Of a DNA stretch of 19,159 bases, positions 1 to 7,418 are shown piece after piece. How positions within the stretch are numbered: position 1 is the stretch's first letter; the number at the start of each line of letters is the position of its first letter. The DNA is taken from assembly GCA_947175845.1 (NCBI GenBank), contig CAMWOK010000021.1, forward strand, positions 1 through 19,159, read 5' to 3'. A program made the translations under genes and the position numbers. Source of the stretch: an uncultured Lachnospiraceae bacterium. Its GTDB lineage: Bacteria; Bacillota; Clostridia; Lachnospirales; Lachnospiraceae. The notes below the pieces were generated by a model. It had not been told where the DNA came from and searched no databases. It was given only the letters and a program-made list of their open reading frames with translations.

Positions 1-413
1 CCTGTTTCCGTGCCCGTCATGTCAATGCGCACCAATTGCCCCGTACTCTTTTCTTTGACAAATGCCTGCCCATTCTGAAAGCCGGACACTAACAGCCAGT
101 CCGCATGAGCAGGGATTGCTGTCTCTGCTGCCGCAACGCTAAAGAACAGGAGACTTGCTTCGTTATACTCCTCATACTTCACTTCCGTCCTTATGGAAAC
201 ATTTTGATACACCGGAATGAGCGTAGTAACCGGATCATATGCTTCAAAAACAAATTCTACATGTGTATCACCCCAAAGGCGTTGCGGTCCTTTGTCCCCT
301 ACCTTAGCGGAAATTTCGATTTTATCCGCCTGTAGTCCTGCCATTGCCGTAGTTCCGTTACACACCATCAGTGCTGCCGCCAGAACGATGCCGGCCAATT
401 TATTTACTTTCAT
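1..413 (-). CDS. Secreted protein of unknown function, partial (3' end beyond the left edge)
   Basis: An open frame starts with ATG at 413-411 and stays open to the window edge (137 codons plus two bases), so only the N-terminal part is visible. The first 25 residues form a clear signal peptide: charged start MKVNK, hydrophobic core LAGIVLAAALMV, and a probable signal peptidase I site after AMA (residues 23-25). A Cys in the core has Val before it and does not fit a lipobox, so a lipoprotein is unlikely. The mature part is rich in beta-type and aromatic residues and has no motif I recognise; an extracellular or wall-associated role is inferred only from the signal. A GAGAGG element lies 9 bases before the ATG. 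The gene sits in frame directly behind the HPr relic and would be transcribed from the promoter at 601-629. The stretch is visibly AT-richer than the operon to the right. Confidence 0.75.
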   Translation of the reverse strand, partial: MKVNKLAGIVLAAALMVCNGTTAMAGLQADKIEISAKVGDKGPQRLWGDTHVEFVFEAYDPVTTLIPVYQNVSIRTEVKYEEYNEASLLFFSVAAAETAIPAHADWLLVSGFQNGQAFVKEKSTGQLVRIDMTGTET

Positions 414-560
414 ATATCTGATCCTCTCTTTCTTTACTCCCATAGCCATAACAGCCATGATCTTCTTTGCACTGCCCTTCTTCTCGACGCACTTGAGCGT
501 AACTGCAGGACGTGCGTGAATCCCCAACGCATCCTAAACTGTGTAACCGTATACTTTCAC
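414..560 (-). pseudogene. Decayed HPr-like phosphocarrier (PTS HPr family) relic
   Basis: Reading from GTG at 560-558, which follows AAGGAGG, the frame gives VKVYGYTV, an amber codon (536-534), then DALGIHARPAVTL, and later KKIMAVMAMGVKK. GIHARPA is the HPr active-site signature (phosphorylated His), and the KKIMAVM..GV block matches the helix after the regulatory Ser-46 region, with Lys where Bacillus-type HPr has Ser. Only about 12 residues separate the two blocks, where HPr normally has about 25, so the central strands are deleted. The C-terminal half is absent: after GVKKERIRYM the frame runs straight into the secreted protein at 413. Stop, deletion and truncation together make a functional phosphocarrier very unlikely. 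The promoter and ribosome binding site are intact, so the relic may now serve as a transcribed leader for the downstream gene. Confidence 0.7.
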
Positions 561-600
561 GATGTAAATCCTCCTTGGTATATGTTTATTACTTCTATCT

Positions 601-629
601 ATTATCAAATATAATCTCTGCTTTGTCAA
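601..629 (-). promoter_or_regulatory. Sigma-A type promoter for the HPr relic and secreted gene
   Basis: On the minus strand TTGACA (629-624) is followed by a 17-base spacer and GATAAT (606-601). This is a perfect -35, ideal spacing and a one-mismatch -10. The predicted transcription start is near 594, about 35 bases before the GTG of the relic, with AAGGAGG in between. Confidence 0.75.
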
Positions 630-759
630 GAGCAGGCGAAGCGGACCACACGACTTATGTTAATACATACAATTAAAATCCTAAAAGGTCCTAACTACGT
701 GAAACCACTGCTCCCACTAATCACGCAGACAGCCACATTAAAGTAACCTTAAAAAAACC

Positions 760-788
760 TTTAATTATGGTGCAGCTTATGTTATGAT
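760..788 (+). promoter_or_regulatory. Probable extended -10 promoter of the GGDEF gene
   Basis: TGTTATGAT at 780-788 is an extended -10 (TGN plus TATGAT). Seventeen bases upstream is TTTAAT (760-765), a poor -35, as is common when the extended element is present. A start near 795 would give a leader of about 73 bases that begins at the dyad. Confidence 0.45.
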
Positions 789-793
789 ATCTT

Positions 794-827
794 GTGTTCA
801 CACTGTCCGATAGCGCAGTATGAACAC
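794..827 (+). promoter_or_regulatory. Inverted repeat (operator or leader hairpin) before the GGDEF gene
   Basis: Arms GTGTTCACACTG (794-805) and CAGTATGAACAC (816-827) are complementary in 11 of 12 positions and flank a 10-base loop. The matching half-sites are 22 bases apart, about two helical turns, which suits a dimeric repressor covering the transcription start. As RNA it would form a stem at the very 5' end of the leader. No T-run follows, so it is not an intrinsic terminator. The controlling factor is unknown. Confidence 0.6.
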
Positions 828-858
828 TCCCGAACTCATTTTACCGTTTCAAATGTTT

Positions 859-863
859 GGAGG
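859..863 (+). promoter_or_regulatory. Ribosome binding site fixing the GGDEF gene start
   Basis: GGAGG lies 4 bases before the ATG at 868. The in-frame ATG at 820 has no such element and lies inside the second arm of the inverted repeat, so 868 is preferred. Confidence 0.7.
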
Positions 864-867
864 AAAC

Positions 868-2289
868 ATGTCAATAAAAAAACTGTGGGGTGATTCCTGC
901 TTTGACCGTTACTTTTTCCTGGTCCTGATAGCGATTCAGATACTGATGTCTTTTACATTTCTGGGCCACATTCATATCCCGCCGATCTCTGTCACGATCG
1001 CGTGTCTTCCGATCCTGGCCGCCGGATGCCTGTTTGGACCTATGCAGGCTGTGATCGTTGCGATTGTCTTTGGAATCGCAGGCATATTCAAGGCGTCTGC
1101 TTCCTATGTGCTGCCGGCGGATGCCGTGTTCTCACCGTTCTCGAGCGGCGCCCCTGTCAACAGTCTTGTGCTGAGCATCGGGACGCGGGTGCTGTTTGGC
1201 TGTCTTGTCGGCGTTGCGTTCCAGTGTGCGCGAAAGTGCAGACACAGCCGTGTGTGGATTGGGCTGACTGCAGCCGCCACGCCAAAAATCCACTCGCTGA
1301 TTGTCAACACCGCATTTGGACTGCTGTTTCCGGCACATGGAAGAACGTTCCAGACAGCACTGCGCTGGAGGCTCAATGATATGGTCTTTGTCCTTTTCTG
1401 CGTCGTTGTCATCGAGTTGCTGTGGACCGTGTACCAGGGTGATTTCGTACAGCGCACCCGCATGTGCATTGACCAGTCCTTTAACAATCCGTATACCTCC
1501 AAAAAGAGCAGCCTGTTTTTTCTGGGGTTTGAACTGTTTCTGGTGTGCATGTCCGTCTTTACAGCGATTTATTTCTCGCAGCGGGAATCCTACATGCTCG
1601 AGCGGCACGGGGTGGCGGTGTCGAGCACGATCTCCTCTGATTTGCTGCTTTTGCAGATACAGTTCTTGATCGCTTCTCTGGCGATGAATGTCATCACGGT
1701 GATCCTGCTGACCTCAACCTACAAATATATGTCCTACAAGGAGTATCTGGTGGAGATCGATGCGCTGACCGGCGTGATGGGGCGCAGGATGTTTCTCTAT
1801 TACTGTGATAAGGCACAGAAAACGAACGCCTCCGCCGACTGCGTGCGCACTGGTTGGTTTCTGTTTGTGGATGTGGATTACTTTAAGGATATTAACGATA
1901 CTTTCGGGCATTCTGCGGGAGATACGGTTCTGCGGGAGATTGCACAGCATCTGCAGCACCTCTTCACAGATGCCGGCAAGGTGGGACGCATCGGCGGAGA
2001 TGAGTTTGCCGTCATTCTGGAAGAGCCCCTCGCGCAGCAGGAGGTAGAGCGGCGGCTAAAGCAGTTCCTTGAGAACATTTCCGGCATACTGCCCGCCTGG
2101 ACGGTAAGCTGCAGCATCGGCGCATATCAGTTTGCGTTTCCGCAGACAGTGAAGCGCCTGTTGGAGGATACGGATGTGATCCTGTACCAGGCAAAGAAAA
2201 ACGGGCGGGCGGGCTATGTGATGCGCGCGTGTGACAGCGACGGGACATCCGCCCTCACTGGGTCAGGTTCTTCAACCATTTTCCCTTGA
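868..2289 (+). CDS. Membrane-bound diguanylate cyclase with ECF S-component-like N-terminus
   Basis: Predicted 473-residue protein. Residues 12-190 hold about five hydrophobic segments; the first part (IHIPPISVTIACLPIL.AGCLFGPMQA..) resembles S components of ECF vitamin transporters. Two more membrane segments follow (about 216-236 and 258-284), then a linker and a GGDEF domain (about 293-450). The cyclase core is intact: DALTG (298-302), metal-binding FVDVDYFKDIND (333-344), the GGDEF signature (376-380) and the late YQAKKNGR motif (440-447). It should make cyclic di-GMP from two GTP at the inner face of the membrane. The RxxD inhibitory site expected just before GGDEF is absent (TDAG there), so product feedback may be weak. 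The start at 868 is chosen for its ribosome binding site. The gene stands alone, and its last 35 bases overlap the convergent MATE gene. What the membrane part senses is not known. Confidence 0.88.
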   Translation: MSIKKLWGDSCFDRYFFLVLIAIQILMSFTFLGHIHIPPISVTIACLPILAAGCLFGPMQAVIVAIVFGIAGIFKASASYVLPADAVFSPFSSGAPVNSLVLSIGTRVLFGCLVGVAFQCARKCRHSRVWIGLTAAATPKIHSLIVNTAFGLLFPAHGRTFQTALRWRLNDMVFVLFCVVVIELLWTVYQGDFVQRTRMCIDQSFNNPYTSKKSSLFFLGFELFLVCMSVFTAIYFSQRESYMLERHGVAVSSTISSDLLLLQIQFLIASLAMNVITVILLTSTYKYMSYKEYLVEIDALTGVMGRRMFLYYCDKAQKTNASADCVRTGWFLFVDVDYFKDINDTFGHSAGDTVLREIAQHLQHLFTDAGKVGRIGGDEFAVILEEPLAQQEVERRLKQFLENISGILPAWTVSCSIGAYQFAFPQTVKRLLEDTDVILYQAKKNGRAGYVMRACDSDGTSALTGSGSSTIFP

Positions 2290-3613
2290 GCGCACGCGGC
2301 CCGCAGACCAGAAGCTTCCCTGCCTCCTCAAGCGCCGACATGGCATAGACCACATAGACCGGAAGGCCAAAGACCACCGCCGAGAGAAAGACCGCCGGAA
2401 GCCCGATACACCAGACGCCGACCAGGTTTGCAAGGAAGCAGTGCAGGTTGTCGCCGCCGCTGCGCAGGATGCCGCAGATTACCATATACACGACGGTGCG
2501 AAGCGGTATGGACAACGCCATAATCACAATCATGACGCGCAGATATCCCCTCGCCTCCGCGCCAATCTGAAACAGGGACAGCAGTGCGGGCGCTGCGAGC
2601 GCGGTCAGCGCGCCTGCACCCGCACCCACCAGAACGGACACGGCTGTCAGTATCCTGCTGCAGCGCTTTGCCTGGTCGAATGCCCCTGTGCCGAGCAGCG
2701 TTCCGAGCATGACGGCAGTTGCTGTTCCGAAGCCGCCGCAGAACAGAAGCGCGATCCCCTGCAGGGTACTGATAATCTGCAGCGATGCCTGCGCCTGCGT
2801 GCCCGTATACTTGTACGCCACATTGTACAGGTTGTTCCCGACAGCGTACACCACCTCACCCAGAATCAGGAGCGCGCCATACTGAAAAAAACGTCCTGTC
2901 ATCTCCCGCGGAATCCTCACAAACTCCCTTACTGGTCCGTAGATGGCCGGCTTTTTGACCAATATGTAACCGAGGCTGACTGCAAGTTCCACCGTCCGCG
3001 CAAACACCGTCGAGACGGCAGCCCCCTGTATCCCCATCCTTGGAAATCCTGCAAGGCCGAATATCAGCAGGCAGTTGCCCGCCGTGTTGCACAGCAGCGA
3101 GACGACTGCGGCCGCCATGGGCACCCTGGTTTCCCCGATGCTGCGCAGGGCGGTTGCGCAGGTGCAGTTGAGGGCGTACAGCAGAAAGCACACGCTCAAA
3201 ATGCGTATGTATCCTGTGCCCTCCCGAATTACCGCCTCATCCATCGAGTACAGACAGATGACGCGCTCCGGCACCGCCGCGGACACTGCCATAAACACCA
3301 GCGCAAGCGCGGTCGCGCCGATCAGCAGGATGCCTGTATAATTGTGGATATGTACATAGTCCTTCTTTCCCCAGAACTGGGAGATGAACATTGCCCCCGC
3401 CGCCGCGATTCCGTTGGCCAGCACCAGATACAGCAAAAACCACTGGTTTCCCATGGCGGAGGCCGTGATTGCCACCTCCCCGAGCTGCCCCAGCATAAAG
3501 ACATCCAGCGTGTTGACCAGGGAGCTGACCAGGTTCTGCATCACCACCGGAAGGCCGATCGCCGCCGCACATTTCACATAATCCATTCTTGTCTCTGCGT
3601 TTAATATATCCAC
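2255..3613 (-). CDS. MATE family efflux transporter (distal copy)
   Basis: About 452 residues, the usual MATE length, with hydrophobic segments throughout consistent with 12 helices in two bundles. The N-terminal part carries the family pattern (LDVFMLGQLGEVAITASAMGNQ, then MFISQFWGKKD). Members are sodium- or proton-driven exporters of drugs and other small organic molecules in the cytoplasmic membrane. I place the start at GTG 3613 because GGGGAGG lies 5 bases upstream and this leaves a 16-base gap after the previous gene. A TTG at 3646 would overlap the previous gene and has no binding site. It is the last gene of the operon. Its stop lies inside the end of the convergent GGDEF gene, so no intergenic terminator exists between them. 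It differs clearly from the other MATE protein, so this is not a recent duplication. The substrate cannot be read from sequence. Confidence 0.88.
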   Translation of the reverse strand: MDILNAETRMDYVKCAAAIGLPVVMQNLVSSLVNTLDVFMLGQLGEVAITASAMGNQWFLLYLVLANGIAAAGAMFISQFWGKKDYVHIHNYTGILLIGATALALVFMAVSAAVPERVICLYSMDEAVIREGTGYIRILSVCFLLYALNCTCATALRSIGETRVPMAAAVVSLLCNTAGNCLLIFGLAGFPRMGIQGAAVSTVFARTVELAVSLGYILVKKPAIYGPVREFVRIPREMTGRFFQYGALLILGEVVYAVGNNLYNVAYKYTGTQAQASLQIISTLQGIALLFCGGFGTATAVMLGTLLGTGAFDQAKRCSRILTAVSVLVGAGAGALTALAAPALLSLFQIGAEARGYLRVMIVIMALSIPLRTVVYMVICGILRSGGDNLHCFLANLVGVWCIGLPAVFLSAVVFGLPVYVVYAMSALEEAGKLLVCGPRALKGKWLKNLTQ

Positions 3614-3618
3614 AAATG

Positions 3619-3625
3619 CCTCCCC
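3619..3625 (-). promoter_or_regulatory. Ribosome binding site deciding the GTG start of the distal MATE gene
   Basis: GGGGAGG on the minus strand, 5 bases before GTG 3613-3611, just after the TAA of the upstream MATE gene (3632-3630). Confidence 0.65.
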
Positions 3626-3629
3626 AATT

Positions 3630-4979
3630 TTACCTGTTTTTTGCAAGATGCCCGAGCCATCGGCCGCTTTTTATCCGCCGCACAAAGCACGCGGATCGAA
3701 ACAGCCAGTCCACGCCCATGGCCGCCCAGACTCCCAGCAGTCCCATATCAAAATACAACACAAACAGATAGCTCATACCAATGCGGAACACCCACATGGA
3801 AACGACAGATATCACCATCGTGTAACTTGCGTCAAAGACAGCCCGCATGGCATTTGGCAGCGCAAAGCCTGTAGGCCACAACAGCATGGCGCAGACCGAG
3901 TGAAAGATGACCACGCGCACTGCCATCTCTGCCGCCTTTGGCGTGACCGCATACATCCCGACAATACTGCGCGCGGACAGTATCAGAAGCAGATTCAGCC
4001 CAGCCATGCCAGCGTACGCGTACCGCATCAATTTTTTCACATAGCGGACTGCCGCGTCCAGTTCCCCCGCGCCGGCAGTCTGCCCGACCACTGTAATCAT
4101 TGCCACGCCGACAGCCGATGCAGGAATCACGGCGACGCCCGCCACCACACCCGCGATGGCGTTGGCGGTGATCGCCGTAGTTCCAAGTCCCGCAATCAGA
4201 CTCTGCACAAGTATCTTCCCAACCTGAAAGATGCAGTTGTCCATTCCGGTCGGTATCCCCACGCGCATAATCCGGCGCACGATATCCGGCGCAATCCGCA
4301 CTCTGAACGTGCCGCTCAGGTGAATCGGCCTGCGCCTATCCAGCAAAACCACGTACATGATGACCGCCCCGAGAACCCTGGAAATCAAAGTGGAGAGCGC
4401 CACGCCGTACACCCCGGCATGAAACATTAGTATCAGCACGGCATTGCCTGCAATATTGACAATGTTGGTCAGTATTGATATCTCCATGGTGATCCGCGAA
4501 TTTCCCATGGCCCTGCTGAGCGCGGAACTCGCGTTATAGATCCCAAGAAACGGGAACGAGAAAGCCGTAATGTAAAAATAGATGACGGCATTGTGCATCA
4601 CATCGTCCTCCACCGTTCCGAACACAGCGCCCAGAATCAAGCGGTTGCACGCTATGGACACAAGCGCCACAGCCAGCGATATCCCGGTGACACACAGCAG
4701 CAGCTGGTCGGCGGTCCGCACCGCCTTCTCGCGCTGGTTCTCCCCCAGATGATGGGCGGCTGCCACCGCACCGCCCGTGGAGAGGGAACAGAACATGTTT
4801 ATGAGCAGAATATTGATGGAATCCACGAGGGAGACGCCCGAGACTGCCGCCTCTCCCGCGCTGGAGACCATGATGGAGTCTGCCAGCCCCACAGTGATTC
4901 CGAGAACCTGCTCCATAATCAGCGGCAGGATAAGTTGCCAAAGCTGCTTTCCTGTAAAAATCTCTTGTTTTGTATCCAT
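3630..4979 (-). CDS. MATE family efflux transporter (proximal copy)
   Basis: About 449 residues with hydrophobic segments throughout and the MATE N-terminal signature (VGLADSIMVSSAGEAAVSGVS, then the cytoplasmic AAHHLGENQREKA loop). It should be a cation-coupled exporter in the cytoplasmic membrane. Three consecutive ATG codons (4985, 4982, 4979) could start it; AGGTGG ends right at the first, so the third, 6 bases away, is the best placed. It follows the mannosidase stop (5002) by 16 or 22 bases. The short C-terminus is basic and typical of the family. Together with the next gene it forms a tandem pair of dissimilar MATE proteins, which could mean two substrates or a paired pump; the sequence does not decide. 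Confidence 0.88.
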   Translation of the reverse strand: MDTKQEIFTGKQLWQLILPLIMEQVLGITVGLADSIMVSSAGEAAVSGVSLVDSINILLINMFCSLSTGGAVAAAHHLGENQREKAVRTADQLLLCVTGISLAVALVSIACNRLILGAVFGTVEDDVMHNAVIYFYITAFSFPFLGIYNASSALSRAMGNSRITMEISILTNIVNIAGNAVLILMFHAGVYGVALSTLISRVLGAVIMYVVLLDRRRPIHLSGTFRVRIAPDIVRRIMRVGIPTGMDNCIFQVGKILVQSLIAGLGTTAITANAIAGVVAGVAVIPASAVGVAMITVVGQTAGAGELDAAVRYVKKLMRYAYAGMAGLNLLLILSARSIVGMYAVTPKAAEMAVRVVIFHSVCAMLLWPTGFALPNAMRAVFDASYTMVISVVSMWVFRIGMSYLFVLYFDMGLLGVWAAMGVDWLFRSACFVRRIKSGRWLGHLAKNR

Positions 4980-5001
4980 CATCATCCACCTGCTTTTTCT
5001 C

Positions 5002-7416
5002 TCAGAGCTGCTCCGTCATGCTGCACGCCGTCCACCTGCCCTCTGTCAGGCACAGCGTTTTGATCTCATAGGGCGCAAATTCCAGCGCTTCCTGCGCGCC
5101 GTCCGCGGACACCGTCGCCGCCGCGCTCTGCCCCTGCGTCTCAAACATCCGCACGACAAGCATGCCGCGGTCATACTCTGACGCCTTCACAGCGGAGACA
5201 TGCACCGTTTCGCTGTCAACGCGCACAAGGCTGCCGCGGCGCAGCCATTCCTCTCCTGCATGGCTGCTGTCCCCGAGACAGGACACCGGCATGTGCAGAA
5301 AATCCGCCTCGGCAAACAGACGCTCTTTGCGCATCTCCATTTCATGAGGGATCAGCACCAGCTCATAGTCATAGCAGCCCTGGTTCATAAAACGTCCCTC
5401 AAGGTTCTGCGCAAGTTCCCCTCTCCCCCCGCGCGCAAACGAGGAGCTGCGTAGCAGAATCAGGCGGTACTCTGCCCCTGCCTGCAGGAAGCCATAGACA
5501 CAGTTGTTGAGCACTGCGATGCCGCTGCCATCCCTGTCCTGCGTGATATCTGCAAAACGGTGCTGGTAGTGCTCCATGTTGCGGTCAAAGCAGTCAATCT
5601 TGTCCTCCGCCAGAAATGCGGTCTCGGTAAATACTCTGGGATGTTCCGCCGCCACTGGCAGATTGCAGGTAATCATCCGCTGCTTCTCCGCGCTGCGCAG
5701 CTTCAGGCGCATTTTCAGGCAGTCGCTTCCCTTCTCGAGAATGTAGTCCACCATCATCTCGGACTTTTCGTATTCCAGGAAAAACCGAAGGATTGCGCGC
5801 ATATGGTTTGTCTCGACAACCCTGCTTCCCGTCACGCAGAACGCCCCGCAGGATTCCTCCGTCCACACATGCTCGCCCCAGGAACCGCGGTCATCCTTAT
5901 ACACTGCAAACGATCCGCTGCCTGCCAGAAGCTCTTTTTCGGCCTTCACAATCGATGATGGTGCGCCAGTTTTCATATCGAAACAGACGCGCAGCACCCC
6001 GTTGTCCAGCACGTTCTCCTGCGCAGAAAGCGTGCTCTCCTGCGCGGTGAGATCGGGGCCTTCGCTGATTACACGATAAAGCGCGTAGCCGTACGCCGGC
6101 ACATCCGCCTCGAACAGAAGGATCTTTCTTGCATCCGGCGCAAAGTTGTCAAAGGAGGACTCGGCGTAGGCAATCTCTTTCCCTGCCGCGTCCCGTATGC
6201 GGGTATTTTTCTTTTCCGCCCGGGGCACATAGACGCTCGCGCTGCAGATGCCCCTGTAATCCGTTCCCGTGGGATTTACCAGAAGCAGCGGAAAGCCCTC
6301 CCCTCTTGTGTCGAGTCTGTTGGCAATCGCCTGTATCGCATTTTCGGCGATCTCTTCCGCCGCGGCAATCGCGCCTCCTAACTCCATGCATGTCCGGTTT
6401 CTGGCCGGCTCGATACTCGTCCCCGCCAGAATGTCGTGAAACTGGTTGAACAGCAGCGTCTTCCACGCGCGCTCAAGCGCCTGCGCCGGGTACTGGTAGC
6501 TCTCCACGCCCATGCGCAGCGCCATCACCGCCATGGCCTCCGCCTTTAAAAGCGACCATTCCGCGCGGCGGTTCAGCGTCTTAATCTCACAGTCCGAGCT
6601 GTAGCATCCAAAGAAGATGCGCCCCATCTCGCGGCTGACCTCTGGTATCTTATCAGGCTCCACCTGCTCAAAAAACTCCCCTATGGTGGAAAAATCCATC
6701 TCCACGTCCTCCCGCTCTTTGCGCATCTCATAGATGGTGTGGATATTGTCAATGGTGGGGCCGCCGCCATGATTTCCCACACCGTAAAAGACAGCCATTC
6801 TGTCGTAGTTGTACGCGTCGAGCGCCTCGAGGCTCTCCGCAAGATTCCACTCTAACGCCGGTCTTGTCCACGCCATGTACTCCCCTCCGGTGCGCTCTGT
6901 GATCACGCTGCTGCCATCCTTCGCCCTCCACGTGAAGACGGGCGGAACCTGCACATGCTTCTTGTCCGGCCGGGACATCAGATAATACCGGATTTTGCAT
7001 CCGCTGCAGATTGCGGGCATGTTCGAGCCATGACCGAAACTGTCGACATTGTATGCAGTCACCACATCTTTGTCAAAATTTTCACGGACAAATTTCTTAC
7101 TGTACAGAAAATGGCGTATCAGCGCCTCGCCCGACGGGAGGTCGCAGTCCGGCTCTACCCACATGCCGCCCACGATCTCCCATCTTCCCTCTTTGACGCG
7201 CTCCTGAATGCGCGCAAACTGTTCCGGGCAGTTTTCTTTCATCCAGGCGAGAAACGAGATGCTCGACTGGGTAAACTTAAAGTCCGCAAACTCATCCAGC
7301 CGGTCGAGCGCGGAGACGAACGAGGACTTCACCTCCTGCATTCCCTCCGCCTTCTGCCAGAGCCAGACGGGGTCAATATGGGTATTTCCAATCATATGAA
7401 TCTTTTTCTTTTCCAT
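5002..7416 (-). CDS. GH38 alpha-mannosidase (distal copy)
   Basis: About 804 residues. The GH38 catalytic domain opens with IGNTHIDPVW (zinc ligands His13 and Asp15), followed by NVDSFGHGSNMP with the nucleophile Asp at about residue 125. GVGNHGGGP comes at about 212-220, and NQFHDILAGTS at about 324-334 supplies the last zinc-site His. The C-terminal half is the beta-rich GH38C part ending in APYEIKTL. It should remove terminal alpha-mannosyl residues by a retaining, zinc-dependent mechanism. No signal peptide is seen, so it acts in the cytoplasm. Three ATGs (7422, 7419, 7416) follow GGAG at 7427-7424; the third has proper 7-base spacing and matches the paralogue's start. The first overlaps the upstream stop as ATGA, so translation is coupled to the GH3 gene. 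Linkage preference (alpha-1,2, -1,3 or -1,6) is unknown. Confidence 0.93.
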   Translation of the reverse strand: MEKKKIHMIGNTHIDPVWLWQKAEGMQEVKSSFVSALDRLDEFADFKFTQSSISFLAWMKENCPEQFARIQERVKEGRWEIVGGMWVEPDCDLPSGEALIRHFLYSKKFVRENFDKDVVTAYNVDSFGHGSNMPAICSGCKIRYYLMSRPDKKHVQVPPVFTWRAKDGSSVITERTGGEYMAWTRPALEWNLAESLEALDAYNYDRMAVFYGVGNHGGGPTIDNIHTIYEMRKEREDVEMDFSTIGEFFEQVEPDKIPEVSREMGRIFFGCYSSDCEIKTLNRRAEWSLLKAEAMAVMALRMGVESYQYPAQALERAWKTLLFNQFHDILAGTSIEPARNRTCMELGGAIAAAEEIAENAIQAIANRLDTRGEGFPLLLVNPTGTDYRGICSASVYVPRAEKKNTRIRDAAGKEIAYAESSFDNFAPDARKILLFEADVPAYGYALYRVISEGPDLTAQESTLSAQENVLDNGVLRVCFDMKTGAPSSIVKAEKELLAGSGSFAVYKDDRGSWGEHVWTEESCGAFCVTGSRVVETNHMRAILRFFLEYEKSEMMVDYILEKGSDCLKMRLKLRSAEKQRMITCNLPVAAEHPRVFTETAFLAEDKIDCFDRNMEHYQHRFADITQDRDGSGIAVLNNCVYGFLQAGAEYRLILLRSSSFARGGRGELAQNLEGRFMNQGCYDYELVLIPHEMEMRKERLFAEADFLHMPVSCLGDSSHAGEEWLRRGSLVRVDSETVHVSAVKASEYDRGMLVVRMFETQGQSAAATVSADGAQEALEFAPYEIKTLCLTEGRWTACSMTEQL

Positions 7417-7418
7417 CA

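Larger units (their letters stand above)
561..867. other. Divergent intergenic region
   Basis: About 300 bases separate the HPr relic (minus) from the GGDEF gene (plus). The minus-strand promoter lies at 601-629. The plus-strand extended -10 lies at 783-788 and a strong dyad at 794-827. The part in between (about 630-759) is AT-rich, has stops in all frames and shows no convincing gene, tRNA or riboswitch. Confidence 0.7.

Noticed and set aside
534..536. Amber codon in the HPr relic as a recoded or read-through codon
   Set aside because: The frame also has an internal deletion and no C-terminal half, and no other gene here carries an in-frame UAG, so decay is simpler.
737..765. Inverted repeat ATTAAAG / CTTTAAT as an operator or terminator
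   Set aside because: Only 7-base AT-rich arms with a 15-base loop in an AT-rich region; chance is likely, and it overlaps the weak -35.
820..867. Upstream ATG start for the GGDEF protein
   Set aside because: No ribosome binding site and it falls inside an arm of the inverted repeat; ATG 868 has GGAGG 4 bases upstream.
2231..3604. Long plus-strand open frame opposite the distal MATE gene
   Set aside because: Its translation is rich in His, Arg, Gln and Cys with no domain, it lacks a ribosome binding site, and it lies antisense to a clear MATE gene. GC-rich third positions explain the openness.
3614..3646. TTG start for the distal MATE protein
   Set aside because: It overlaps the end of the previous gene and has no binding site, whereas GTG 3613 has GGGGAGG at good spacing.
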